NCBI RefSeq assembly: GCF_026212465.1
Contig: NC_080049.1
Location: forward strand, 36,186,885-36,250,884
Source of the DNA: Amaranthus tricolor
Taxonomy: Eukaryota; Streptophyta; Magnoliopsida; Caryophyllales; Amaranthaceae
Direction of reading: 5' to 3'
DNA length: 64,000 bases
Below are positions 49,325-60,702 of the stretch, piece by piece. Under the pieces are notes generated by a model. That model saw only the letters and a program-made list of their open reading frames with translations. It made no database searches and was not told where the DNA came from. The position numbers were made by a program, and so were the translations under genes. Position 1 is the first letter of the stretch. Each line of letters opens with the position of its first letter.

Positions 49325-50743
49325 GTTGCGTTCATCTAAACATCCTCCCCAGCGACAACCTACGTAAGACAGGTCTCATAAGCTTAAATCTTATAATCAA
49401 AGGTCCTATTTTAAATAATCAAATGACCTTAGGTTTGACCTCTTTAGAGCTGAATTATTCGGATGAAAAACTATAGCATTGATAATTGTTTAGTAACTTC
49501 ACGTAACATTTGCATATCAATTTTCCTATATGGTTAGTGAAATCCTGAAGTACAAGAATTTAACCAAAATATAATAACCAATACTTGGTTTGGTCTTGCT
49601 TTTTCTTAGATAATTTATTAACTGTCTAGTAACTTAACGAAACATGTGCATATCATTTGATCATTATGCAAAACTAAAGTCAGAAAGATAATGTCATTTT
49701 GTTTGACAGGAAACTGTCCATTAGTATTTCATGTTCATACAAAGAACTCAAATCATGGAGTACGGGATGTTGTTAATCCACGTCCTTTATTTCAAACTAA
49801 GCTTTGCAAAGGCATGGATGACCTTATAACCTCCCTCCCTACAAAAGGAAAATTACATAAACTGAACTGGGAAGCTAGATTAATGTATCAAAACCACCTT
49901 CTCAAAAGATCAATTATATCATTTTCTAGATCTTTCTAATCCAAAAGAGGATTATGCAATAAGCTTCTGTTATGTTACAATGTGTGCAAGTAGAAAAAAT
50001 GAAATATGCCCTTTTCTAGCACAGTCCGCTACCCTAAGTCAATTAGCATATCCCAAAAACTATTACCAGCTAAATGACTATTCTAAACTAGTATAATGTT
50101 ACCTAAAACATCTGATTTTAACTAACACTTCCCTACGTACCAACATAAATTGTTGTGGGAAAAGAAAGAGAACCATTTAACCCAAACAAGAAACTATTCT
50201 CATATCTCACACAATGATAAATGTTAGCTAATCAAGATACATAAGTAACAACTACTAGCATGGAAATATATACCTAGTATGATGATGACTCACCATTGGT
50301 AATACAAAATAAAAAACTATCACTGTGAATTAGTTGGATTTCTTTATTTAATCTATCTAGTAATTTAGTGTTGACTGTTGAGTCATTTGGGTTTATGATC
50401 CTCTTTATACCTTTCCCTTCATTACTTGTGCAAAGATTATGACATCTAATTTAGTTTTTTTTTTTAAATTAAAAACCTATATTTTCCCGATCAACCATTC
50501 ATATAGGAAATAAATCGGCTCATTTATTTGATCAAGTGGTTCAAGATTTTCTCGACACAAGCATGAGAAGGAATTTGGTAGGACTCAAACTACGATCACA
50601 GTTAGGTTTTAACTAAATTGATTCATAAATTAAAAGTCTGACTACATTTACAATTAAGTAACAAAATCCAACAACAATACAACAAAATCAAACATGGGTC
50701 ACCTTGAAAACATTTAATTGCAAATAGTATATGAGCAGGATAA

Positions 50744-50793
50744 GGTATGATGATGATGATGACGACGACGACGATGACGATGACGATGACGAA
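50744..50793. repeat. (GAT/GAC)n microsatellite
   Basis: GATGATGATGATGAC then GACGACGACGATGACGAT repeats; any frame through it gives only low-complexity peptide. It is within the AMSH2 leader intron. Confidence 0.85.
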
Positions 50794-51117
50794 CATGTGT
50801 CCAACATATAATAACCACTTAAACAACACAAAACATGACAATTTTTCTGAAGTTTCTGTTGCCAAGATTAAATGTTCAACTCTGTATTGTGAAAATTCAA
50901 TTAACAATTACCAGCTAATTAAGTACAAAAACAATCATTTAATATCCATCAAGCCTGCTTTATTAACTGGTCAAACCCACTAATAAGCTAATGATCACTT
51001 GGCTAACAAAACCAAATAAAATGGGCAAACTGATTTGGACCCCCTCGTTTGAAATGGGCAGCTCCTCATTAACCCAAAGGAAAAAATAAACAATAGCGTT
51101 CCATTACAAAATACAGC

Positions 51118-51330
51118 TAGTCTCTTGATAGACCGTCTCTTTGAGAGACGTCTCCTAAGCCCAGTCTATAAAAACTTAATGCCTACTTATCGTATCCTTA
51201 ATGCCTATTATATCTTAAATGCCTACTTACTTTATTTTTAATGCCTATCTATAATATTTAAAAAAATATATAATGGACCAACCCAATTAGAAATGGTCTC
51301 TCAAAGAGACCGTCTCTCGTAAGAGTTTGT
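51118..51330. mobile_element. GTCTCTTTGAGAGAC MITE, copy A
   Basis: Both ends contain GTCTCTTTGAGAGAC or its inverse, with CTCTTGATAGACC and CTCTTACGAGAGACGG outer arms. The interior has four TTAATGCCTAC-type tandem units of about 23 bp. Confidence 0.7.
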
Positions 51331-51845
51331 GTACAAAATATCATTACATGACTTCCATCAAGATTCAAGACATTATTCAAGGAGGGCAGACATATTCAAC
51401 CTTATCCTTCTCACAAAAAAAAAGTAATTTTTGATTGAACGAGATTATTTTAAACTTCAAATAAATCATTCTATCATAATTCATAATCATAACCATTATA
51501 AATTGAAACATAGAACAACAAAAAGAAAACAAGGCAAAAAAAAAAAAAAAAAAAAAAACAGATAAAGAAAGGTGAAGTGCTGAGTGCCCACTGCTTACAT
51601 CATGAAATGAAATATCAAAGCGCAATACAAACAACTCAGAAAGAAACACTTGAAATTGAACAAATTAATGAAACTATTCCTAAAATTATGAAAAACAACA
51701 TGATCAAAACAATCCTAGAACAGGGTATTTATAAATCATCTAATAGCAAAATTAGGTCATTGCAAAATTGATTAAAATTAAAGCTTGATGAATAAGAACA
51801 AAAAGGGGAAAAGAAAAAGAAATTCGGGTTAGAAAAACTACTTAC

Positions 51846-51901
51846 TTTAATCTTGGAAGTAATTAAAATGATGCAGAGCTTTCCTGATATCTGTCTGATT
51901 C
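51846..51901 (-). other. Probable noncoding leader exon of AMSH2
   Basis: On the minus strand, acceptor GTAACATGCAG precedes a 56-nt block that ends at a perfect donor GTAAGT, has no ATG, and lies on the same strand as AMSH2. It would splice to the acceptor at 43376-43377, just before the start codon. This is splice-site inference without transcript evidence. Confidence 0.5.
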
Positions 51902-51989
51902 CTGCATGTTACACCAAAAGAAACACAGAAAGTAAAAAAAAAAAAAAATTGGTGATTTTTGTAAATATAATCAATAAATAATAATCAGT

Positions 51990-52205
51990 TAATTTGGGTG
52001 TTTAAAATCTGTAAAATTGGAAGAGAGAGAGAAAGGAGAAAGGAGAAAGGAGGGAAGGATAAGTAGAAGGTGAATGAATGCGTCAGTAATCGGCCTTCCG
52101 CCCTTCCCCTGTTCCAATAGAATTTTGGGTAAATTTGGTAATACGCAAATAATATTCATTTTTATCCGACCAATTGAACTCAATCTAAGTAGAAGTCGGT
52201 TCACT
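51990..52205 (-). promoter_or_regulatory. Probable AMSH2 first exon/promoter-proximal leader
   Basis: The minus strand shows a GC-richer block (GGGGAAGGGCGGAAGGCCG), then a long CT-rich tract (CCTTTCTCCTTTCTCTCTC), the usual look of a plant transcription start region. No TATA box was singled out and the first-exon donor is unresolved. Confidence 0.42.
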
Positions 52206-52629
52206 TCAAAGCAAAAAAGTAGAAGTCGGTTAATGCAATTACAATATTGAAAAAAAAAATATTAATATTTTATAGATATCAAAATAAAAGGAGTATGATA
52301 AGAGCATTCACAATAATGTCTTCTATTATGGGCAAATGCATCTTTTGTTTTTTCAGTTAATAATTTGTGAATTAAAGCTTAAAACTTTAATATTTATTTT
52401 TTACGAATTAAAGTAATTAAAGTATTAAATTTTACAATTTATAGGTCAAATTATAGAATTTATTTCATTTTGGTGGTCAGAATTTCAGATTAAGTGATCG
52501 AAATTCTACGAGTTAGCCTAAACGTTGTAGATTTTGATAATTTGTTAGGTGTAATTCTCAATAAATAAGGTTGTAATTCGCAAAAATCCAAACCTGTAAA
52601 TTGTAATTCACAAGTTATTCTTTTTTTAC

Positions 52630-52890
52630 AAATTCTTGTGAGAGACGGTCTCTTTGAGAGACTATCTCTAATTGGACCGGCCCATTATATATTTTTTAAA
52701 ATATTGTAAATAGGTATTAAGAATGATGTACGTCGATATTTAAGATATTGAAAATAGGCATTAAAGATACGGTAAGTAAGTATTAAGGATAATGTAAGTA
52801 GGCATTAAGAATACGGTAAATGGGCATTATTCTTTTAATGAGTTGGCTTGAGATTCGTCTCTCAAAGAGACTCAAGAGAGTAGCTGTTTT
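52630..52890. mobile_element. GTCTCTTTGAGAGAC MITE, copy B (inverted relative to A)
   Basis: GAGAGACGGTCTCTTTGAG at the left and CGTCTCTCAAAGAGACTC at the right. The interior GGCATTAAGAATACGG-type units are the reverse complement of copy A's. Confidence 0.7.
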
Positions 52891-53000
52891 TTATTGTTAT
52901 GGTGACTTCTATAAGAGACATGATATGCTTTTTTTTACCACTAAGGTGTGTAAAATGTTCAGAAAAGTGGCAATATAACACACACTTTTTGTCTTTGTGT

Positions 53001-53618
53001 TGTTAGATGAACAAAAATAACCAATTCAATCAAACAAATAATAATAATCCCACATTCAAGCACAATAAAGTAAAAATGAGAAAAGTAAAGACACGCGATA
53101 TTTTACGTGGAAACCCAATGATGGAAAAAACCACGGGACCTTAAGTGGTACCAAACTCTTCCACTAATTACCAATAAAATTAATGGGTACAACCAAAATC
53201 CTCTCTAAACAATACTAGAGGCAACACAAACACCAAACAACCTAAAAATTCACTTAAAAGTGGTAAAATAAAAATTAGGGCAAAATACAAATTACCCACT
53301 TACAATGCATAAAACGACAATCCAACCGTTGAATATGTAGGTTGGATAAACAGGAATACTGTGTCAAAATTTAACGCAAACAAATACAAATGGCCTTTGA
53401 TCGGATATACGTTTTTCTTCTCTGCTGTCACTTCTCTGTTTTTGTGCGTGCATATATTTTGTTCATTTAATATGCTGCTGACTTATTTTGTTTTCATATT
53501 TTTTCCTTTTTTTTAATTTTAATTACTTATTATATTATTATATTAACCCATTAAAAGTTTAAGCCCATATTTAATATTATTACATGGGCCTTTCTCCAAC
53601 CAGGGGGGAATAACCCAA
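53001..53618 (+). mobile_element. Possible solo LTR, copia-like
   Basis: Begins TGTTAGATGAAC, ends GGAATAACCCAACA, and contains TGGAAACCCAATGATGG and CCACGGGACCTTAAG phrases common in copia LTRs. No TSD was found. Confidence 0.38.
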
Positions 53619-53624
53619 CAAAAA

Positions 53625-54084
53625 AAATCCAATTCGAATTATTCAATCCAAAATATTCGATATTTGATTTTTAAATTCGAATAATTCGAATTGGATATGC
53701 GGTTTTAAATCAGATTTGAATCCAGACCTTAATGTTAAATTTGAATTATGATTTAATATCCAATAAGATATTGACACATATATTAGGAGAAATAAATGAT
53801 TCTTGCGCATAACTCAAATGAGAGATAATTTGTGATGACTTTAGGTCACAATTATGATAAAACTTTTTTAAGTTTAAAGCACAAAATATGATATATTATT
53901 AAAGTGTCACGTGGTAAATAAATAAGTAGAATAGAAAAATTCAATGTCTAAAGTTTTTGATTATTATTATGGGTGCTCTAACTGTTAATAAGCAAAGAAA
54001 ATCATTTTTATGTAAGAAATTTAATTCTCAACTTCCCCTCTTCACTATAGTAGATTATCCAACAAAATAAAACGTACAAGGCAA

Positions 54085-54086
<2 letters not shown>
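53625..54086. other. AT-rich DNA with hAT-style motifs
   Basis: AATTCGAATTATTCAATCC / GAATAATTCGAATTGG inverted motifs (53632-53695) resemble hAT subterminal repeats, but no element can be bounded. Confidence 0.3.
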
Positions 54087-54129
<43 letters not shown>

Positions 54130-54130
54130 T
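54087..54130. repeat. (ATT)n tract at the LINE 3' end
   Basis: About 14 uninterrupted ATT units, likely grown from the LINE tail. Confidence 0.85.
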
Positions 54131-54491
54131 TATGGCAAATAAAGATTTTATTATTCTCCAAATCAAAACATTGATACAACTGATGGAGCAACCAAGTGAG
54201 AGAAAGCATCAGTATAAAACAAAGGCTCACCTTCGAAGAAGGGTATCAACAGGCCCACTCTTCATGTGCATCACAAGGAGCCCAACAACACAAAACGAAG
54301 TCAAAAAGATTGTTGCTTAGAACATCTACTAAGCAGTCAAAAAACATAAAATATCTGCAAAGGTGCTATCATTGTAGCCATAGGATGAAGACTAAGTAGC
54401 CTAGTCCGTACATCAGCTTGAACTTGGAGACTGAGCTGTAAAGGTAATCTTACAAAATCTTCCCAAATAGCTTCATTTTTAGCTCTCCAAA

Positions 54492-54559
54492 TGTAGTAAA
54501 TAGTGGATGAAAAAATAGCACACAATGTAGTAAATAGTGGATGAAAAAATAGCACACAA
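54492..54559. repeat. 34-bp tandem duplication inside the LINE tail
   Basis: Two exact head-to-tail copies starting TGTAGTAAATAGTGGATG (54492-54525 and 54526-54559). Confidence 0.92.
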
Positions 54560-54788
54560 AGTATTCCGCTGTAGGATATTAACTTTAAGCTTCCGGAAAT
54601 CCATGCGACCAAAAGGTTTAAAACGAACTCCTGACTAACTCTTGATCTCCTGTAAGCACTGCTGACTGAATGCACACTCAAAAAATAAATAAGCAATGGA
54701 TTCAGACCGAATGCCGAAGAGAGGACAGAGATTATTATCAAGCACACCAATATGAAATAATTTATCTTACATTTTGAGCTTTTGTAGT

Positions 54789-55731
54789 GCAGCCATTAGG
54801 GTTGAACACGGTCCGGTCTGGTCCGGTTTGACAGAAAAATCAGACCAGACCAGAAATTCCGGTCTGGAAATTTTTCAGACCAGTCAAGAGACCAGACCGG
54901 ACCAGACCAGACCGTTCTAGAACGGTCTGGTCTGGTCTGGTCTACGGTTTTTTTAAAATTTTTATTGAGTGAGATTCTTCATTCTTTGAATTTAAACAAT
55001 TTAACATTCAACATATCAAAATTCCAATCAAACCCTAAAACTGATAAATTCCAATCAAATTCCAATCAAACAATTTAACATTACGAGATTCATAAATTCC
55101 ACCTACAAAACATCTGCTTATTAGCTAGTGCAGCTTATAATAGCCTAATACTTCCTGTTGCATAAACCATAATCCAAAATCAGGAGGCCAACTAAACTAG
55201 TTGACAAATGAATAATTTGGAGACGAAATTCAAGGATAGCAATACAACTGAATTGTCACTATCAAGCGCATGCAAAAGGCCTAGAATATAATTGCAGAGA
55301 GCAGAGATCGAAATTGCAAGCGAAATTGCAAAAGGCCTAGAATACATCAAATCAAAATGCGAAATTGCAAGCGAGATCGAAAATGAAATCTTGAAGAACG
55401 GAAACTCACATGTGATTCTTTGAAGAGCAGAGAGAAATGAGATAGCGTAGAATATAATTTACGACTCACGATTTTGGAAAAGGAGATGGAGGCAGCCAGC
55501 AGCAGGAGTTCACTCACGAGTAGTTGCCCACTTGCCCTAATCCCCTAAAATATGATTTTAATACGGTTTTTCGGTCCGGTTTGGTTTGAAAATTTTAAAA
55601 CCGGGACCGGACCGTAAACCGTTTAAAAAAAAAAACCGGACCAGACCATTTAGACCGTAGACCAGACCAAATATTTAAATTACGGTTTGGTTTACGGTTT
55701 AGACCAAACCATGTTCAGCCCTAGCAGCCAT
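54789..55731. mobile_element. Non-autonomous hAT element, 927 bp, TSD GCAGCCAT
   Basis: GCAGCCAT is duplicated exactly at 54789-54796 and 55724-55731. The element 54797-55723 begins TAGGGTTGAACACGG; its inverted right end reads TAGGGCTGAACATGG. Both subterminal regions are packed with GGTCTGGTCCGG / ACCAGACC motifs in both orientations. The 8-bp TSD and TAGGG ends fit hAT. The interior has no transposase. It lies inside the LINE. Confidence 0.93.
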
Positions 55732-58168
55732 CCAGCAAATAAAGCGAGTCTTTGGAATTGAAAGCCTATTCCAAACAATGTTACCAACCTTAGCAAGAGA
55801 TTCTACACAAGCCATGTAAGTAGAATGGTTAAGTATTTATCCCTACAAATCCAAGGTCAGAATTGAGCTTTCAGAGCACAAATTTTCTTCAATGTCCAGC
55901 TAGTTGTGATAAGTGCATTGAAGATCTCCCATCGGCCTCCCTTAGTATAGACACCAATAAACCATTTAACCCACAAGGACTCCCTCAAATGAGAAATATA
56001 CCAAGTTATCTTCCCCACAGCTGCAGCATTCCATACTTGAAGATTCCGAATTTCCAAACCACCGGCTTTTTTTGGTTTACAAACAGCATCCCAATAAACA
56101 TGACCAGGTTTGTGAGAGTCATGAATATCAAACCACAAAAAGAAGCGACATATGGAATTGACAATATGAATAACACGAAGAGGAAGGATAAACATCTGAC
56201 ACCAATACTTTGAGATCCCCATTAGCACCGAATTAATAAGTTGAAAAGTCGAGCAGCATAAGACAAATGCTTAGCCGATCAAGCTCTAATCCTCCATATC
56301 ATCTTATCCGCAATCTACTCACAGTCCACCATGCTAAGACGTTTACTAGACAAAGGAACCCCGAGATACTTGAATGGAAGAGAACCATAAGTAAACTAAG
56401 ACAAATCCGTGAGTTCCTCTTTAACATCATTAGGCACCCCTGCTGTGTAGATAGCTGACTTTGCTGAGTTACCTTACAACCCAGAAGTTTGGGAAAATAA
56501 ATGCAAGCAATGACATAAAGATCTTACAGAGGACACATCTCCTTTACAAAATAACATCAAATCATCTGCAAAACAAAGATGAGAAAGCTTAATAGTTTTG
56601 CATCTAGGATGGAAATGAAAGGTACCTTCAGCACTCCTCAGGATACGAGACAAGTATTACATGCCAATAACAAAAAGTAGAAGAGAAAGCGGGTCTCCTC
56701 GACGAAGACCTCTCTTAGCATGGAAAATAGGTGTAGGGATACCATTGAGCATGATCACATAACTTGTGGAGGTAATACAAGTTATTATGATCTTCAAAAA
56801 ATTTAGCTCAACAAGCATCTCCTTAATGAATTGCCAGCTCATAGTGTCATAAGCCTTGCATAGATAAATCTTCAAGAGGCAACTGGGGGCACAATTTTTC
56901 CAAGAATAATGCTTAACAAGATCTTGACATAACATAATATTATGCATAATGTTCCGACCAGTTACAAACGCACCTTGAGCCCGATCAATAAGGTCACCAA
57001 GTACCAGCTTAAGCCTAGAACAAATAAGTTACGAAATGCACTTATACAAAACATGGCAACAAGAAATAGGTCGATGATCCCTAGGGTGCAAAGGGCACTG
57101 AATCTTAGGAATCAGGGTTATAGTGGTCGTGTTCTAGCTTTTAAGCATCTTGCCATTCTAAAAAAACTGATTGACTGCCTTAATAACATCATCCCCAACA
57201 ACACTCCAGGAAGCCTTATAAAACTTACTATTGAAGCCATCCAGACCTAGCGCCTTCTCATCCGGAATACTCTACAATGCATTCTTAATATCCTCATTAG
57301 AAAAAGTGAGATCCAGAAGTTTACCTTACTCGGGTGACAGAATTGGGCCATTTGAGCAATGTGAATGTTCACTGAGGAACAGGTGGGAGCTGTAGTGAAG
57401 ATGTTAGAGGAGTGATCAACAAAAGCAGCTTGTATTCGATCAGGCTAAAAAATATCCTCACCATTCATGTGTAAGAAATTAACTTTTTTTCATCTAATAC
57501 GCTGAGTAATACTTATATGGAAAAAAGCAGTATTATCATCCCCCAGCTTAATCCATTGAAGCTTAGCCTTGTGCCTCAAAGAACCTTCAAGATCAACTTG
57601 TAAGAACCATAGATGAGAAGCAAAAGAAGATTCATCAGATGCTAGCTCAGATTTCTCCGGGTAAGAATGCATATGATTTTGAATGTCAAGCAAATCCGCT
57701 TTGGCCTTAGCAATATCAATCTGAATTTGATCCTTACCATACTTATCCCTGAGCAATTGTTTAAGAATTTTCAGTTTTTGAGAGATCTGATAGCTACAGC
57801 ACCCCTGAATAGTAGTTTCCCAAACACTCCTTATGACGTCCAAGAAACCATCCCTGTCAGACCAAATATTAAAGAATTGAAAAGGTCTCTTTCCCCTACA
57901 ATCCCCTACAAGGAAGAGAGAATTGCACCAATATAGAAGAATGGTCATAGGTGCCCTCTGGGAGAAAGGTAACCACAGCATTAGGAAAGGTCTCCTCCCT
58001 ATGATCATTACCAAGGACTCTATCTATCTTGCTCATGACCCTCCTTTCACCAACTTGCTTATTACTCCAAGTATAGAATCTTCCATTATAATGCAAATCA
58101 TGAATGTCACAGTTAGCCATACTGTAACACCCCGTTAAAATATCAAAAAAAATAATTATTTAATTTAA

Positions 58169-59478
58169 TTAATTATTGGGATATTATCAATGGTACCCCT
58201 GTACTATAGCAAAATATCAATGCTACCCCAGTTAATTTCAATGGTACCCCCCAAGTATATGTTAATTACAACCGTGACACTATTTTACTTTTTTCCGTTA
58301 AATACCCGTTAGAATTTAACCTAACCATGGTTAGTTTCTTCTTCTTCCCTTTTCCCTTTCCTCTTCCAGCTCTCCTTCCATGGCTGCTTTATCGTTGATT
58401 CATTCTTATGATTTGATTACTTCTGGGAATTAAACATTGATGCAGCGGAATTAATTTTATCTGCAATCAAACCTATCTAATCTTTACCTTTTTAATAATT
58501 ATTTTACTTTGGGATTGATGGTAATCAGTTGACATCGTAAAATTTGTTAATTTTGGTTTGTTATAGAATTATGAGTGATGACTATCAATTTGTGATTGGT
58601 TTTTAAAAAGCATCTTATAAAATAAGGAAGAAATAAGAAAATTTAATGTTTTTGAAGATCTTGAAAGGGGAGATGTTATACAACCATCATCATCTTCCCC
58701 ATTTGGTCGGACTTTTATCATGTCTAATTCGGGTAAGACATTGTTGATTTCTAGCCCAACCTCTGGAAAGAAATTAAGACGTCTGAATCTGCTAAATCTT
58801 TGGTTCATATTCATTCATCAATAGATCTTATGATACAGACGGTGGGAATTCTCCATCGATGATTATGTCGAATACGCATAAATCATTAGCGGTTTTCGGA
58901 TCTGGGAAATCGTTTTCTGTGTCGAGTTTGGGGAAACGGATCGATTAGAAAAGAATGTATGTGCAGCAAGTTACGGGTAAGCTTAAGGATACAGAACTTC
59001 ATTTAGCTGCCTAGAAAGGGGACGTTGAGGTGGTGACTAATGTTTTGGCGGAGATTGATGCCCAGATAATGGGGACATCAAGTACTGAGGTTGAGTTTGA
59101 TTTGGATTTGTTTGCGATTAGATCCGCCATTGTTAATGAAGTTAATGAGCTTGGTGAGACTCCATCAACAATGTTTTCTCCGGCAACAGAAAATCAGTTC
59201 GCTCTTTTCTGCATATTCGGGTTGATCATTGTCGGGCTTGAGATGAAGCAGCCATGGAAGGAGAGCTGGAAGAGGAAAGGGAAAAGGGAAAAGGAAAGAA
59301 GAAGAAACTAACCATGGTTAGGTTAAATTCAAAATTTAACGGGCATTTAACGGAAAAAAGTAAAATAGTGTCACGGTTGTAATTAAAATATACTTGGGGG
59401 TACCATTGAAATCAACTGGGGTACCATTGATATTTTGCTATAATACAGAGGTACCATTGATAATATTCCTTAATTATT
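58169..59478. mobile_element. Pack-MULE, 1292 bp, TSD TTAATTATT
   Basis: TTAATTATT flanks exactly at 58169-58177 and 59470-59478. The ends are GGGATATTATCAATGGTACC and, inverted, GGAATATTATCAATGGTACC. The inverted repeats extend about 215 bp and include ACCTAACCATGGTTAG and a CTTCTTCTTCCC/GGGAAAAGG tract. The core carries a host gene fragment (next entry). Confidence 0.92.
58720..59165 (+). pseudogene. Captured ankyrin-repeat (ITN1/ANK-PGG type) gene fragment
   Basis: The plus strand reads MSNSGKTLLISSPTSGKK, later SNTHKSLAVFGSGKSFSVSS, then KRMYVQQVTGKLKDTELHLA, a TAG, KGDVEVVTNVLAEIDAQIMG and FAIRSAIVNEVNELGETP. This is the N-terminal Ser/Gly/Lys stretch and first ankyrin-repeat region of plant ITN1-like ankyrin membrane proteins. 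At least two in-frame stops and the lack of the PGG transmembrane part make it a fragment carried by the MULE. Confidence 0.82.
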
Positions 59479-60033
59479 TGATTATTTAATTTAATTAGTT
59501 ATTTGATTGTCTAATTATCTAAGTGGTACGCGCGTGTTATCGCGTAACAAGTTTATCGCGTAACGGCTTTTCGTCTAACAATTAAACCGAATAATTAATT
59601 AATTAATTAAAAAATAAAATAAATATTTTTAAAAAAAAAATTTGGGAAGGGAGAGCCGGTTGTGGAGTGGCTTTTGGGGATTTTGTAACTCCTCACTTAA
59701 TACTAATTTAGGGGGTAATTATTTTAGGCATTAAGGATTAGAATTAAGGAGGTTAATTAAGCTAATGACCTTGGACTTTTGACACACAAAAAAATTAGAA
59801 ATTTTTCTTCACATTTGCTTCAAATTTTTTGGTCAAAGTGTAGTATTGAGAGGAAAAGTGAGGAAAATTCTTAAGTTGAGTTTTTGGGTGTTTAATTGTA
59901 TTATTCAATCTTCAATCCTAGAAATTGTATGTTTTGAAATTTTAATTCTTTAATCCAAGTTTTATTTTTTTTATTTGTATTAAAACAATTATTGTTCTTA
60001 GTTTTTATTTTGGTTATTTTCATACATTACACA

Positions 60034-60702
60034 TTTCTTTAACAAAAATTTAATTTGTTAGAGGGAATTGTGTTTATGTGTATGTCTTCTTTTTTTTTTT
60101 AGTTTTCATGATTTATAATTCTTCAACAAAAATTTAATTTGTTAGAAGAATTATGTAATGAGTTACTTTATATAATTCTTTTTCCATGATTTACAATTCT
60201 TTAACAAAATTTAATTTGTTAGAGGAATTTTTTTTTTCTCATGATGTTTTTATATAGTTCCATGATTTATAATTCTTTAACAAAGATCTAGATTTTGTTA
60301 GAAGAATTAATTCATGAGTTATTTTATATAGTTTCTATGATTTATAAATCCTTAACAAAATTTAATTTGTTAAACGGATTAAGTCATAATTTTTTATATA
60401 GCTTTTCATGATAAGTAATTCTTTAACAAAAAGGATTAAGTCATAAATTTAAATTATAAGAATTATATTCATATTGATTATAAATAAATTCTTATGATTT
60501 ATATTTCTTTAACAAAATTTTAATTTGTTAGAACGAATAAAAATATATGGGTCAATTTATATAGTCACTCATGAGTTCATAATCCTCTAGCAAAATTTAA
60601 TTTGCTTGAAGGATTGTGTTTATATATTTTGATTGAAGAAGTTGTTTTTTTTTTTTTTTAAGATTATGATTCTCTAATAATATCTTATTTTGTTAAGAGA
60701 AT
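60034..60702. repeat. ~78-bp tandem array of hairpin-forming units
   Basis: About nine diverged units, with hairpins beginning near 60034, 60117, 60195, 60270, 60346, 60416 (half only), 60504, 60580 and 60667. Each has a left arm like AATTCTTTAACAAA, a short ATTTAA loop and a right arm like TTTGTTAGAGGAATT, separated by AT-rich spacers with ATTTATATAG. The arms stay complementary where the sequence changes (AATCC with GGATT at 60346 and 60580; AGCAAA with TTTGCT at 60580). Confidence 0.8.

Larger units (their letters stand above)
44022..49329 (-). mobile_element. Ty3/gypsy chromovirus retrotransposon, TSD GTTGC
   Basis: The element 44027-49324 (5298 bp) has two LTRs of 327 and 328 bp, and GTTGC is duplicated at 44022-44026 and 49325-49329. 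It lies in the same orientation as AMSH2, inside the gene's leader intron. The order gag, protease, reverse transcriptase, RNase H, integrase, chromodomain-like tail, together with the small size, suggests the Reina-type chromovirus group. All coding parts are broken. Hand alignment of the LTRs gives about 14 substitutions and one 1-base gap, so it is not a brand-new insertion. Confidence 0.95.
54087..58122 (-). mobile_element. LINE-type non-LTR retrotransposon, degenerate, hAT-interrupted
   Basis: Minus-strand remnants in the right order: endonuclease end (58120-57896: DIHDLHYNGRFYTWSNKQ, KIDRVLGN, DHSSILVQF); linker (58014-57490: LQVDLEGSLRHKAKLQWIKL); reverse transcriptase (56947-56657: YDTMSWQFIKEML, RGLRRGDPLS); a FADDLMLFCKGD active-site motif near 56570; later RT/thumb (56228-55857: PKKAGGLEIRNLQVWNAA); and a zf-RVT tail (54750-54337: IYYIWRAKNEAIW). 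The 3' end at the (ATT)n tract 54087-54130 looks like a repeat tail. Multiple stops make it inactive. The 5' end is lost at 58123, where an LTR-like sequence starts. Confidence 0.85.

Noticed and set aside
50747..50983. Frame through the GAT/GAC repeat
   Set aside because: Met/Thr repeat peptide from a microsatellite.
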